DNA from: Stenotrophomonas maltophilia | Lineage (GTDB): Bacteria > Pseudomonadota > Gammaproteobacteria > Xanthomonadales > Xanthomonadaceae | NCBI RefSeq assembly: GCF_039555535.1 | Contig: NZ_CP154630.1 | Coordinates: 4,353,001-4,417,000, forward strand | Length of the DNA stretch: 64,000 nt | Reading direction: 5' to 3' | Part shown: piece after piece, positions 17,873 through 27,249 of the stretch | How the letters are laid out: each line of letters starts with the position of its first letter | Numbering within the stretch: position 1 is the stretch's first letter | The notes under the pieces: model-generated | What the model was told of the DNA's origin: nothing | Seen by the model: only the letters and a program-made list of their open reading frames with translations | The model's database searches: none | Position numbers and translations under genes: made by a program

Positions 17873-19456
17873 ATGACTGCTGATCTGTTGCCCGTCCGCC
17901 GGGCCCTCCTCTCCGTTTCCGACAAGACCGGTCTGGTCGAGCTGGCCACTGCGCTGGCGGCACGCGGCGTGGAGCTGCTGTCCACCGGCGGCACTGCCAA
18001 GGCGATCCGCGATGCGGGCCTGGCCGTGAAGGACGTGGCCGAGGTCACCGGTTTTCCGGAAATGATGGACGGCCGGGTCAAGACCCTGCACCCGATGGTG
18101 CACGGCGGCCTGCTGTGCCGCTCCGGCCTGGACGACGCAGTGATGGCCGAGCACGGCATCGGTGCCATCGACCTGCTGGTGCTGAACCTGTATCCGTTCG
18201 AATCGGTCACCGCCAAGGCCGACTGCACCCTGGCCGACGCGGTCGAGAACATCGACATCGGCGGCCCGGCCATGCTGCGTTCGGCAGCCAAGAACTTCGC
18301 CCGCGTGGCAGTGGCAACCGATCCGTCGCAGTACGCCGAACTGCTGGCCTCGCTGGACGCCAACGGCGGCCAGCTGACGGCTGCCACCCGCTTCGCGTTC
18401 TCGGTGGCCGCGTTCAACCGCGTCGCCCAGTACGATGCGGCGATCAGCAACTACCTGTCGGCGGTCACCGCCACCGACGCCGCCGTGCCGGCACGCGCCG
18501 AGTACCCGGCGCAGATGAATTCCACCTTCGTGAAGGTGATGGACCTGCGCTACGGCGAGAACCCGCACCAGAGCGGCGCGTTCTACCGCGACCTGTACCC
18601 GGTGCCGGGCACCCTGGCCACCTTCCAGCAGCTGCAGGGCAAGGAACTGAGCTACAACAACCTGGCCGATGCCGATGCGGCGTGGGAATGCGTGCGCCAG
18701 TTCGATGCGCCGGCCTGCGTCATCGTCAAGCACGCCAACCCGTGCGGCGTGGCCGTGGGTGCCGGCAACGGCGATGCCTACGAGCTGGCCTACGCCACCG
18801 ACCCGACCAGCGCCTTCGGCGGCATCATCGCCTTCAACAAGCCGCTGGACGCCGCCACCGCCAAGGTCATCCTGGACCGCCAGTTCGTGGAAGTACTGAT
18901 CGCCCCGGACTACGAGCCGGCCGCGCTGGAATACGCACAGAAGAAGGCCAACGTGCGCGTGCTGCGCATCCCGCATGGTGATGGCCTGAACAACTTCGAC
19001 AGCAAGCGCGTGGGCTCGGGCCTGCTGCTGCAGTCGTCGGACAACCGCGGCATGACCCGCGACGAACTGAAGGTGGTCAGCAAGCTGGCACCGACCGACA
19101 AGCAGTTCACCGACCTGCTGTTCGCGTGGAAGGTGGCCAAGTTCGTGAAGTCCAACGCGATCGTCTACGCCAAGGACAACCGCACCATCGGTGTCGGCGC
19201 CGGCCAGATGAGCCGCGTGTACTCGGCCCGCATCGCCGGCATCAAGGCCGCCGATGCGAACCTGGTGGTCGAGGGTTCGGTGATGGCCTCCGATGCGTTC
19301 TTCCCGTTCCGCGACGGCATCGACGCCGCTGCTGCCGCCGGCATCAAGGCAGTGATCCAGCCGGGCGGTTCGATGCGCGATGCCGAAGTGATCGCCGCCG
19401 CCGACGAACATGGCCTGGCCATGGTGTTCACCGGCGTGCGCCACTTCCGCCACTGA
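17873..19456 (+). CDS. purH: Bifunctional AICAR transformylase/IMP cyclohydrolase
   Basis: The 527-residue enzyme performs the last two steps of purine synthesis, from AICAR to IMP. The N-terminal IMP cyclohydrolase domain begins [20 protein letters not shown] and has [18 protein letters not shown] sequence ([16 protein letters not shown]). The C-terminal transformylase domain contains [16 protein letters not shown], the KHANPCGVA motif and [15 protein letters not shown]. It ends RHFRH as usual. Length is standard. It lies upstream of a lipoprotein gene and purD on the same strand, so purine genes are grouped here. Confidence 0.97.
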   Translation: MTADLLPVRRALLSVSDKTGLVELATALAARGVELLSTGGTAKAIRDAGLAVKDVAEVTGFPEMMDGRVKTLHPMVHGGLLCRSGLDDAVMAEHGIGAIDLLVLNLYPFESVTAKADCTLADAVENIDIGGPAMLRSAAKNFARVAVATDPSQYAELLASLDANGGQLTAATRFAFSVAAFNRVAQYDAAISNYLSAVTATDAAVPARAEYPAQMNSTFVKVMDLRYGENPHQSGAFYRDLYPVPGTLATFQQLQGKELSYNNLADADAAWECVRQFDAPACVIVKHANPCGVAVGAGNGDAYELAYATDPTSAFGGIIAFNKPLDAATAKVILDRQFVEVLIAPDYEPAALEYAQKKANVRVLRIPHGDGLNNFDSKRVGSGLLLQSSDNRGMTRDELKVVSKLAPTDKQFTDLLFAWKVAKFVKSNAIVYAKDNRTIGVGAGQMSRVYSARIAGIKAADANLVVEGSVMASDAFFPFRDGIDAAAAAGIKAVIQPGGSMRDAEVIAAADEHGLAMVFTGVRHFRH

Positions 19457-19472
19457 TGCTGGAGCGACACGG

Positions 19473-20351
19473 ATGTCCACAGCTTCAATGAAATCGCTGG
19501 CCGTGCTCGCCCTCGCAGGCACGGCCACGCTGGCCGGCTGCAAGCCCGCAGTGGCCCCCCCGCCTGCGCCGGCGTCGGAGGCCGCCACGTCGGCCCCTGC
19601 CGAGCCGACGGCGCACGTGAGCCGCACCGCACGACTGCGGGCATTCCTGGTCCAGCGCTATGGCAAGAAGGCCAGGCTCTCCGGTGAATGGCACGGCAGC
19701 TGGAACGACGACGGCGAGACCCGCCCGATGGACTGGCACGTCTGCGCCGAGCAACCGGTGGTGAGCGGTGACAGCTGGCAGCAGTTGCTGGCGGTCTGCG
19801 GCGCACTGTCCGAAGGCGCACACATCGATGCGGGAATGATCGACTTCTTCGTGCTGCGCCCGAAGGGCGATGGCTTCGAAGTGGCCAGCGAACTGACCGG
19901 CGAACGCTTCGGCAGCGGCGGCCAGCCCGGCACGGTCAGCGTCATCCGCGCCGGCAGCGACTTCCATGGCTTCCGTGTCGAGGACGGCTGGTTCGGGCAG
20001 GGCTTCTCGCTGCTCTCGCAGTCGCTGATCCTGCCAGGCCCGAACGGCCTGGTCGCCACCGGCAGCGTCCGCAGCCATATCGACAATGACGCCCAGTACG
20101 AGTGCGACAACCTGGGTCCCGGCACCGACCCGGACACCGCCGAAGACTGCCGCACCCGCCGCTTCAGCATCGATTTCGCACTGCGTTTCGACGACAGCGA
20201 TCGCAGCGCGCGCATCTGGCCGCTGCTGATCGAGGAAACCGGCACCACCTGTGGCGGCAAGCAGGTCCGGCAGGAACACCGCTTTACCCTGGACCCGAAG
20301 ACCTGGGCCTATTCCTTCCCCGAATCGCTGCGACGCGAAGGCTGCGAATGA
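19473..20351 (+). CDS. Putative lipoprotein of unknown function
   Basis: The 292-residue product starts at the ATG at 19473, which has GGAG eight bases upstream, and is 16 bp from purH. A signal with lipobox TLAGC marks it as a lipoprotein. After a Pro/Ala-rich linker (VAPPPAPASEAATSAPAEP) comes a globular part with RLSGEWHGSWNDDGETRPMD, paired cysteines and an aromatic-rich C terminus. I recognise no family. Its position between purH and purD suggests co-transcription but does not show a purine role. Confidence 0.7.
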   Translation: MSTASMKSLAVLALAGTATLAGCKPAVAPPPAPASEAATSAPAEPTAHVSRTARLRAFLVQRYGKKARLSGEWHGSWNDDGETRPMDWHVCAEQPVVSGDSWQQLLAVCGALSEGAHIDAGMIDFFVLRPKGDGFEVASELTGERFGSGGQPGTVSVIRAGSDFHGFRVEDGWFGQGFSLLSQSLILPGPNGLVATGSVRSHIDNDAQYECDNLGPGTDPDTAEDCRTRRFSIDFALRFDDSDRSARIWPLLIEETGTTCGGKQVRQEHRFTLDPKTWAYSFPESLRREGCE

Positions 20352-20409
20352 AGCACCTGCGCCGACGGGGACATCGACCTTCCCTTCCCACGCAATCTGG
20401 AATCTCGTG

Positions 20410-21693
20410 ATGAACGTACTTGTCATCGGCTCTGGCGGCCGCGAACACGCCCTGGCATGGAAGCTGGCCCAGTCCTCCCGTGTCACCGAAGTGATCGTGG
20501 CGCCCGGCAATGCCGGCACCGCCAGCGAAGACAAGTGCCGCAACGTGGCGGTGAAGGTCACCGACATCGACGGCCTGCTGGCGCTGGCCCAGGCCGAAGG
20601 CGTGGCGCTGACCGTGGTCGGCCCGGAAGTACCGCTGGTGGCCGGCGTGGTCGACCGCTTCCGCGCCGCTGGCCTGCGCGTCTTCGGGCCGACCGCCGCA
20701 GCCGCGCAGCTGGAGGGCAGCAAGGCCTACGCCAAGGATTTCCTGGCCCGCCACAACATCCCCACCGCGTTCTATGCCGTGCACACCGAGGTGGATGCGG
20801 CGTTGGCCTACATTCGCGACAAGGGCGCGCCGATCGTGGTCAAGGCCGATGGCCTGGCCGCCGGCAAGGGCGTGATCGTGGCGATGACCCTGGCCGAAGC
20901 CGAGGACGCCGTGCGTGACATGCTGTCGGGCAACGCCTTCGGCGACGCCGGTGCGCGCGTGGTGATCGAGGAATTCCTCGATGGCGAGGAAGCCAGCTTC
21001 ATTTCGATGGTGGACGGCGTGCATGCGCTGCCGATGGCCACCTCGCAGGACCACAAGCGCGTCGGCGATGGCGACACCGGTCCGAACACCGGCGGCATGG
21101 GCGCATACTCGCCGGCCCCGGTGGTCACCCCGGAAGTGCATGCCCGCGTGATGCGCGAGGTGGTGAACCCGACCGTGCAGGGCATGATCGCCGACGGGAT
21201 CCCGTTCACCGGCTTCCTCTATGCCGGCCTGATGATCGATGCCAACGGCGCGCCGAAGGTGATCGAGTTCAACGTACGCTTCGGCGATCCGGAAACCCAG
21301 CCGGTGATGCTGCGCCTGCAGTCGGACCTGGTCGAGCTGGTGGAAGCGGCCATCGACGGCCGTCTGGACCAGGTGCAGGCGCAGTGGGACGCACGGCCGT
21401 CGCTGGGCGTGGTGATGGCGGCGAAGCCGTACCCGGAAGCGCCGATCACCGGTGACGTGATTTCCGGCCTGGATGAAGTGCCGGCCACTGCCAAGGTATT
21501 CCACGCCGGTACGGCATTGGATGCACAGGGCCAGGTGGTCAGCGCCGGCGGCCGCGTGCTGTGCGTGGCCGCGCTGGGCGACAGCGTGGGTGATGCGCAG
21601 GCCAATGCCTACGCCGGCGTGGCCAAGGTGACGTGGGCCAACGAGTTCCACCGCAACGACATCGGCTGGCGCGCGATCGCACGCGAGGGCTGA
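20410..21693 (+). CDS. purD: Phosphoribosylamine-glycine ligase
   Basis: The 427-residue ATP-grasp enzyme joins glycine to phosphoribosylamine in purine synthesis. It starts MNVLVIGSGGREHALAWKLA, the standard PurD N terminus, and contains EVPLVAGVVDRFRAAGLRVF, PIVVKADGLAAGKGVIVA (ATP loop) and EFNVRFGDPETQPVMLRL (metal-binding). Length is typical. It is the last gene of the purH-lipoprotein-purD group and is followed by REP repeats and a terminator. Confidence 0.97.
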   Translation: MNVLVIGSGGREHALAWKLAQSSRVTEVIVAPGNAGTASEDKCRNVAVKVTDIDGLLALAQAEGVALTVVGPEVPLVAGVVDRFRAAGLRVFGPTAAAAQLEGSKAYAKDFLARHNIPTAFYAVHTEVDAALAYIRDKGAPIVVKADGLAAGKGVIVAMTLAEAEDAVRDMLSGNAFGDAGARVVIEEFLDGEEASFISMVDGVHALPMATSQDHKRVGDGDTGPNTGGMGAYSPAPVVTPEVHARVMREVVNPTVQGMIADGIPFTGFLYAGLMIDANGAPKVIEFNVRFGDPETQPVMLRLQSDLVELVEAAIDGRLDQVQAQWDARPSLGVVMAAKPYPEAPITGDVISGLDEVPATAKVFHAGTALDAQGQVVSAGGRVLCVAALGDSVGDAQANAYAGVAKVTWANEFHRNDIGWRAIAREG

Positions 21694-21713
21694 GGCCGAC
21701 GCGGCATCAGGGC

Positions 21714-21806
21714 ATCCATGCATCGCGTGGATCCACTGGATCTTGCCGCATCCATGCATGGCGTCGATCATGCGGGGCTTGGGGTAGATCCACGCCATGC
21801 GTGGAT
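21714..21806. repeat. Three SMAG-type REP copies
   Basis: Two degenerate copies (CATCCATGCATCGCGTGGAT and CATCCATGCATGGCGTCGAT) and one full GTAG-headed copy at 21784-21806 with core ATCCACGCCATGCGTGGAT. They lie between purD and its terminator. Confidence 0.8.
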
Positions 21807-21825
21807 TGAACACCATGGAAAAGCG

Positions 21826-21849
21826 AAGGCCCGGCAGAACCGGGCCTTT
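21826..21849. terminator. Bidirectional terminator between purD and the antitoxin gene
   Basis: Stem AAGGCCCGG / CCGGGCCTT with loop CAGAA and a T run on the plus side; on the minus strand it is followed by CGCTTTTCC. It separates convergent purD and the toxin-antitoxin unit. Confidence 0.8.
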
Positions 21850-21852
21850 GCT

Positions 21853-22185
21853 TTACAGGACTGCTTCGAGGCCCTTCCGTTCAATCAGGTTAAGCAACTT
21901 CAGTGACGGTCCGCTGGGCTTCTTTTCGCCCTGCTCCCAGCTGCGTACGGTGGAAACGCTGGTATTGAGAACTCCCGCAAATACCGGCTGACTGAGCTGC
22001 AATGACGTACGCAGGGCACGGATCTGGGCACTGCTGTATTCAGGGACCGGCTCAAGGCAAAGCGCTTCGTAGCTGCTCAACCGACGTTTATCAATGAAAC
22101 CATGCGCGTGCAGACTCACAGCCGCATCATGCACCGCTTCAAGAAGCGCACTTTTCGCACGCCGTCGCTCAGGGGGCTTCGTCAT
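21853..22185 (-). CDS. Helix-turn-helix antitoxin (XRE type, HigA/NadS-like)
   Basis: The 110-residue protein is read from the ATG at 22185, which lies inside the toxin gene (17-bp overlap). The C-terminal half is an XRE-type helix-turn-helix: SSAQIRALRTSLQLSQPVFA then GVLNTSVSTVRSWEQGEKKP, as in antitoxins paired with RelE-like toxins. It should bind and silence the toxin and repress the operon through the palindrome at 22560-22580. It ends with ERKGLEAVL, as many such antitoxins do. Confidence 0.88.
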   Translation of the reverse strand: MTKPPERRRAKSALLEAVHDAAVSLHAHGFIDKRRLSSYEALCLEPVPEYSSAQIRALRTSLQLSQPVFAGVLNTSVSTVRSWEQGEKKPSGPSLKLLNLIERKGLEAVL

Positions 22186-22552
22186 GGCCGATCTCCTGTA
22201 GATCCCCGTATTCCACGGCACGATTCAGCTGCGCCGTACTCATTTTCAGGAACTCCGATGCGTACAACTGCAGCGCATCCCGTTCCGCATTCGTGATCGC
22301 AGTACGTTCATTCTTCTCGTAGCCGAAAAGGAAGAACCAATGCCCGCCTCGCTGCGTAGCGACGATGATTCGAACGCTCCCACGCTTTCCTCGCCCCGGC
22401 AACGCAACGCGCTTCTTGAAGATTCCGCCGCCAAGATCAGCATCCACCAGACCCGCTTCCATTTCACGTACCGACCGGTACAGCGCAGCGTCGGACAGGG
22501 TGGTCCTGCGCATGCTGCGATTGAAACTTCGTGTGCGGAAGATGCGTGGCAT
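22169..22552 (-). CDS. RelE-like type II toxin (HigB-2 type)
   Basis: The 127-residue protein from the ATG at 22552 (a second ATG lies 6 bp upstream) resembles the RelE family with DLGGGIFKKRVALPGRGKRG, then RIIVATQRGGHWFFLFGYEK and NERTAITNAERDAL. These are the hallmarks of HigB-2-like mRNA interferases, which cleave mRNA on the ribosome. The toxin-first order and overlap with the HTH antitoxin are as in higBA modules. GC is lower than the surroundings in this small island, which may point to transfer. Confidence 0.85.
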   Translation of the reverse strand: MPRIFRTRSFNRSMRRTTLSDAALYRSVREMEAGLVDADLGGGIFKKRVALPGRGKRGSVRIIVATQRGGHWFFLFGYEKNERTAITNAERDALQLYASEFLKMSTAQLNRAVEYGDLQEIGHDEAP

Positions 22553-22559
22553 GATCATA

Positions 22560-22580
22560 CCGTGCCACTGCGTGGTACGG
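22560..22580. promoter_or_regulatory. Inverted repeat before the toxin gene, probable antitoxin operator
   Basis: Arms CCGTGCCAC and GTGGTACGG (one mismatch) flank TGC, only 7 bp upstream of the toxin start. Antitoxins of this HTH class bind such palindromes to autoregulate. Binding is inferred from position. Confidence 0.6.
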
Positions 22581-22639
22581 CGTGAACATCAGCATCCAGC
22601 ACATGACCCGGTCGGCGCAATCACCGCCCTGGCGTCAGA

Positions 22640-22662
22640 GTAGAGCCACGCCATGCGTGGCC
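22640..22662. repeat. SMAG-type REP copy
   Basis: A GTAG-headed palindrome with core GCCACGCCATGCGTGGC, between the toxin-antitoxin unit and the rpoH terminator. Confidence 0.8.
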
Positions 22663-22679
22663 AAGCCCCACAAATGAAG

Positions 22680-22706
22680 AAGGCCCGGCACTGCTGCCGG
22701 GCCTTT
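22680..22706 (-). terminator. Terminator after rpoH
   Basis: Stem AAGGCCCGGCA / TGCCGGGCCTT with loop CTGC, 23 bp after the rpoH stop on the minus strand. The minus strand continues TTCTTCATTTG, so it may end rpoH transcripts. Confidence 0.75.
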
Positions 22707-22728
22707 CACAATTCCAACGCCCTCCCGC

Positions 22729-23604
<876 letters not shown>

Positions 23605-23615
23605 AGGCACCCATC

Positions 23616-23642
23616 TTAGCAGTCCGGGATTTGGACTGCTAA
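23616..23642. repeat. Inverted repeat just upstream of rpoH
   Basis: TTAGCAGTCC and GGACTGCTAA are perfect 10-bp arms around a 7-base spacer, ending 11 bp before the rpoH start. It overlaps the -10 element and start region of the proposed sigma-E promoter. It could be an operator, or a hairpin in mRNAs that start further upstream. Confidence 0.65.
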
Positions 23643-23658
23643 AGGAGGAAAAAGTTCC
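23630..23658 (-). promoter_or_regulatory. Sigma-E (RpoE)-type promoter for rpoH
   Basis: On the minus strand GGAACTT (23658-23652) is followed by 16 bases and TCCAAA (23635-23630). This fits the sigma-E consensus GGAACTT-N16-TCnAA. Transcription would begin near 23623 and give a leader of about 20 bases. Control of rpoH by sigma-E is established in E. coli and Xanthomonas; the site here is seen directly, its use is inferred. Confidence 0.75.
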
Positions 23659-23882
23659 AGCATCCTATTGATGCAACACTGGTCCCAAACAGAGCCCTAC
23701 CGTAGCGCGATTTGATGACAGTGGCGAGCATGCTTTTCGGGATTCACAATCCCTTGGAATTCAAGCAATTACCTACCGGAAACCGGCCGATTCCGGTCAA
23801 GCTTAGCTGAACAGGCCGTCCCGGACGCCCATTCAGGGCCGGCAACGTTGCCCGGCGTTCAGCCCCGGACCGGCACCGCCGC

Positions 23883-24596
23883 TCAGAGCGCCGAACGCGG
23901 CGGCAGCGACCAGTCGACCGGGGCCTGGCCGCGGCGCTGCAGGTACTCGTTGGCCATCGAGAAATGCCGGCAACCCAGGAAGCCACGGTGGGCCGACAAC
24001 GGCGACGGATGCGGCGACTTCAGCACGCGGTGGCGGCGGGTATCGATGACCTTGCCCTTCTGCTGCGCATAGGCGCCCCAGAGCATGAACACCAGGCCTT
24101 CGCGTTCGCGGTTGAGCACATCCACCACGTGATCGGTGAAGCCTTCCCAGCCACGGCCCTGGTGGGCGCCGGCCTTGCCCTCTTCCACCGTCAGCACCGC
24201 GTTGAGCAGCAGCACGCCACGCTGCGCCCACGGAATCAGGCAGCCATGGTCCGGGCGCGGGAGGCCGAGATCGCTCTCGATCTCCTTGTAGATGTTCAGC
24301 AGCGACGGCGGCACCGGTACGCCAGGCGCCACCGAGAAGCTCAGGCCATGGGCCTGGCCTCGGCCGTGGTACGGGTCCTGGCCGAGGATGACCACCTTTA
24401 CCTGCTCAAACGGCGTGGCGTCGAACGCAGCAAAGATCTGCGGGCCAGGCGGGAACACTGCCGCACCAGCGGCCTTGCGCTGGCGCAGGAAGCTGGACAG
24501 CTCGCGCATCTGCGGCTGCAGGAGGTAATCGCCGACATGCTGCTTCCAGCTCGGTTCCAGCTGGATCGTCGGGGTGTCGGCTACTTCATCCATCAT
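23883..24596 (-). CDS. ung: Uracil-DNA glycosylase
   Basis: The 237-residue family 1 enzyme removes uracil from DNA at the start of base-excision repair. The catalytic motif [17 protein letters not shown] (Asp74) and the [11 protein letters not shown] motif are complete, and [18 protein letters not shown] is the usual core. The start at 24596 overlaps the upstream response regulator stop by 4 bp, so ung is the last gene of ftsE-ftsX-regulator-ung. Length is normal. Confidence 0.97.
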   Translation of the reverse strand: MMDEVADTPTIQLEPSWKQHVGDYLLQPQMRELSSFLRQRKAAGAAVFPPGPQIFAAFDATPFEQVKVVILGQDPYHGRGQAHGLSFSVAPGVPVPPSLLNIYKEIESDLGLPRPDHGCLIPWAQRGVLLLNAVLTVEEGKAGAHQGRGWEGFTDHVVDVLNREREGLVFMLWGAYAQQKGKVIDTRRHRVLKSPHPSPLSAHRGFLGCRHFSMANEYLQRRGQAPVDWSLPPRSAL

Positions 24597-25435
24597 CGAA
24601 TCAGGGGTCCATCGTTCAATCGGGCCAGCCGCAGCTGGAACAACACCTTGGTGACCAGCAGCCGTTCTTCGATCGGCTTGAGCACCAGGTCGTTGGCACC
24701 GGACTGCAGCAGCCCGGTCTGGTTGTGCGGGTTGCCGTCGCCGGTCATCACCAGCACCGGCAGGCGGCGCTTGCCGTAGCCAAAGTCCACGCGCACGCGC
24801 TGCACCACATCGCGGCCGCTCAGTTCGCCCTTCAGGGTGACGTCGGTCAGCACCAGGTCGATGCGGTGGCGGCTGCGGCCCAGCGACTCGGCAGTGAGCA
24901 GCGTGAACGCCTCTTCGGCACTGACCACGTGCAGCACGTTCAACTGCTGACGTTCCAGCATGCGCTTGGTCGCTTCGGCCACCACGCGGCTGTCCTCGAT
25001 GTAGAGGATGGTGGCGCCGGGAATGGTCTGCGGCTGCACATAGCCGCGGATGAAGGTCGCCAGCGCTTCATGGCCGAGAGACTTGTCGAAATAGTCGGTG
25101 ACGTACTCGGTAAAGCGGCGCTGCTCCAGGTGCTGCTGGGCGTCGCCGGACACCACGATCACCGGCACATAGGCCTGGCCGGCGGCTTCGCGGACCATCC
25201 GCGCCAGGGCCAGTCCGTCGCCGTCACGCAGCGTCAGCGAGGTGGTCACCAGGTCCACCGGGCCCTGCGCCAGCGCCTGCTGCGCGTCCTCGATGCTGTC
25301 GCAGCCGATCACGTCCACGCCGGGCAGGTCGCGCTTCAGCACGTCGGCGATCAGCTTGCGCACCAGCTTCGAGCCATCGACCACCATCACCCGCGTCGCG
25401 GGCCCTTCAAGGTGCTTCAGCGCTTGCGGTTGCAT
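24593..25435 (-). CDS. Response regulator with two receiver domains, first one degenerate
   Basis: The 280-residue protein consists of two CheY-like receiver domains and no output domain. In the second (about 141-270) the acidic pair (IEDS), phospho-acceptor Asp198 (DLVLTDVTL), MTGDG and LKP are all present. In the first (13-130) the fold is clear ([24 protein letters not shown]) but the acceptor position is Ser66 ([14 protein letters not shown]), so it should not be phosphorylated in the normal way. It lies between ftsX (7 bp away) and ung (overlapping). A role in phosphorelay or protein scaffolding is possible; no kinase is nearby. Confidence 0.85.
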   Translation of the reverse strand: MQPQALKHLEGPATRVMVVDGSKLVRKLIADVLKRDLPGVDVIGCDSIEDAQQALAQGPVDLVTTSLTLRDGDGLALARMVREAAGQAYVPVIVVSGDAQQHLEQRRFTEYVTDYFDKSLGHEALATFIRGYVQPQTIPGATILYIEDSRVVAEATKRMLERQQLNVLHVVSAEEAFTLLTAESLGRSRHRIDLVLTDVTLKGELSGRDVVQRVRVDFGYGKRRLPVLVMTGDGNPHNQTGLLQSGANDLVLKPIEERLLVTKVLFQLRLARLNDGPLIR

Positions 25436-25442
25436 GCCGGTC

Positions 25443-26390
25443 TCAGGTGTCGGTCGGGCGCGTCTGGCGCAGGAAGTGGCCGGTCACCAGCCACGCACCC
25501 AGCCAGCCCAGCAGCAGCGTGCCGAGCAGGACCAGGCCGCCATGCAGCAGGTCCAGGCCGTGCAGCACGAACGGACTGCCGTAGCTGCGCGAAAGTTCGG
25601 CCAGCGGCACGCGCAGCGCGGCACCGGCGGCGCCGATCAAGGCCAGCGCCACTGCACCGGCACCCAGGCCATACCACGCGCCCAGGTACAGGAACGGGCG
25701 GCGGATGAAGCCATCACTGGCACCGAGCAGCTGCAGCACGCCGATCTCTTCGCGGCGGGCCTGGATGTCCAGGCGCACGGTGTTGCCGACCACCAGCGCG
25801 GCGCCGACGCCGAGCAGCACCGACAGCACCTGCACCAGCCGTGCACCGAACGCCAGCCAGGCATCCAGGCGCTGGCGCCACAGTGCATCGTGCTGCACCA
25901 GGTCGGCCTCGGGCAGGCTCTCCAGCGCACGTGCCAGGCGTGCGTCGTCCTTGCCCTGGCCGGGGGTGATCACCAGCAGCGAGGGCAGCGGATTGTCATT
26001 GAGTGCGTCGATCGCCTCGCCGAGGCCGGCATCGCGCAGTTCCTGCAGGCCCTGCTCGGGCGTGCGCACGTTCACTTCGGCCACGTCGTCGCGGTCGCGC
26101 AGCTGGCCGGCCAGGCGCAGCGCACCGGGACCATCGACGTTGCCCTTCAGGAACACGTTGATGTCGCGCGACTGCTGCACGCTGCCGGCGAACTGCTTGA
26201 GGTTGTCCAGCGCGATCGACAGGCCCAGCGGCAGGGCCAGCGCCAGCGCCATGACCATCACCGTCAGCAGGGTCGCCCACGGCTTGCGGAAGGCACGGCC
26301 GAGGCTGAACACCACGCTGTGCGCGTGGTGCTGGAACCAGACGCCCACCCGAGAGGGAGCGGCGGTTTCGCTGTTTTCGTTCTTCGCCAT
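25443..26390 (-). CDS. ftsX: Cell-division ABC transporter permease FtsX
   Basis: The 315-residue membrane protein has a cytoplasmic N terminus, a first transmembrane helix (LLTVMVMALALALPLGLSIA), a large periplasmic loop (DINVFLKGN..., which in E. coli contacts EnvC) and three more helices near the C terminus (VQVLSVLLGVGAALVVGNTV onward). The sequence VRLDIQARREEIGVLQLLGA is the FtsX family signature. With FtsE it controls peptidoglycan hydrolases at the septum. It starts 3 bp after ftsE ends. Confidence 0.95.
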   Translation of the reverse strand: MAKNENSETAAPSRVGVWFQHHAHSVVFSLGRAFRKPWATLLTVMVMALALALPLGLSIALDNLKQFAGSVQQSRDINVFLKGNVDGPGALRLAGQLRDRDDVAEVNVRTPEQGLQELRDAGLGEAIDALNDNPLPSLLVITPGQGKDDARLARALESLPEADLVQHDALWRQRLDAWLAFGARLVQVLSVLLGVGAALVVGNTVRLDIQARREEIGVLQLLGASDGFIRRPFLYLGAWYGLGAGAVALALIGAAGAALRVPLAELSRSYGSPFVLHGLDLLHGGLVLLGTLLLGWLGAWLVTGHFLRQTRPTDT

Positions 26391-26393
26391 GCG

Positions 26394-27080
26394 TTACTCC
26401 GCCAGGTCCTGCGGCGAGATGTCATCCACCAGCCGGCCATGGTCGAGGATCAGCACGCGCTTGCGCATGCGGCGCAGCAGCGGCAGGTCGTGGCTGACCA
26501 CCAGCACGCTGGTGCCGCGCGAGGGCAGCTCGGCGAACAGGGCCATGATCTCCGCCGCCAGGGTCGGGTCGAGGTTGCCGGTAGGCTCGTCGGCCACCAG
26601 CAGCTTGGGTTCACCGACAATGGCGCGGGCGATGCCGACGCGCTGCTGCTCGCCGGCCGACAGCTGCGAGGGCAGTGCCTTCTCGCGATGGCCCAGGCCC
26701 ATCCGCTCCAGCACCGAGCGCACGCGCTTGCCGATGTCGCCGCGGCGGGTGCCGCGCAGGATCAGTGGCAGCGCCACGTTCTCGGCGATGGAGCGGTCCA
26801 TCAGCAGGCGATGGTCCTGATAGACCGCACCGACCGCGCGACGGTGGCGGGGCACGTCGCCGCCGCGCACCTTCAGCAGGTTGCGCTCGTCAAACACGAC
26901 GGCACCGCGGCTGGGCCGCTCGTCCAGGTGGATCAACTTGAGCAGGGTGCTTTTGCCCGCACCGGAATGGCCGGTGACGAACAGCATCTCGCCCGGCGCA
27001 ACCTCGAAGCTGACATCGATCAGCGCCTCGTGGCCACCGGCGTACTGTTTGCTGACATTGTCGAAGCGCAGGACACTCAT
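26394..27080 (-). CDS. ftsE: Cell-division ATP-binding protein FtsE
   Basis: The 228-residue ABC ATPase starts at the ATG at 27080 (MSVLRFDNVSKQYAGG). It has Walker A GHSGAGKST (37-45), the signature LSAGEQQRVGIARAI and Walker B LLVADEPTGNLD. FtsEX transmits ATP hydrolysis across the membrane to activate amidases during cell division. It is the first gene of ftsE-ftsX-regulator-ung. Upstream (27147-27213) is a SMAG repeat pair rather than ftsY, which is the usual neighbour in enterics. Confidence 0.96.
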   Translation of the reverse strand: MSVLRFDNVSKQYAGGHEALIDVSFEVAPGEMLFVTGHSGAGKSTLLKLIHLDERPSRGAVVFDERNLLKVRGGDVPRHRRAVGAVYQDHRLLMDRSIAENVALPLILRGTRRGDIGKRVRSVLERMGLGHREKALPSQLSAGEQQRVGIARAIVGEPKLLVADEPTGNLDPTLAAEIMALFAELPSRGTSVLVVSHDLPLLRRMRKRVLILDHGRLVDDISPQDLAE

Positions 27081-27146
27081 GCCCCGATTATGCAGGAGCG
27101 GCGCGACGGCGTGGAGATGGTGGGGCGATTGGTGGCAGCCGCGAGA

Positions 27147-27213
27147 GCAGCCGAGCGTAGGCTCGGCTCTACAGGGCGGCATGGGGGCTGTAGAGCCGAG
27201 CCCATGCTCGGCT
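27147..27213. repeat. Inverted SMAG REP pair between rhlB and ftsE
   Basis: GCAGCCGAGCGTAGGCTCGG ending CTCTAC (27147-27172) faces GTAGAGCCGAGCCCATGCTC (27190-27213). A short GTGCGGACC/GGTCCGCAC hairpin follows at about 27216-27235. Confidence 0.8.
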
Positions 27214-27249
27214 CAGTGCGGACCAAGGTCCGCACCCACCCCCGGCCGA

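Noticed and set aside
23605..23650. RNA thermometer in the rpoH leader
   Set aside because: The inverted repeat could form a stem, but the likely sigma-E transcript starts inside it and the ribosome binding site is not in the stem. No ROSE- or fourU-like element was seen.
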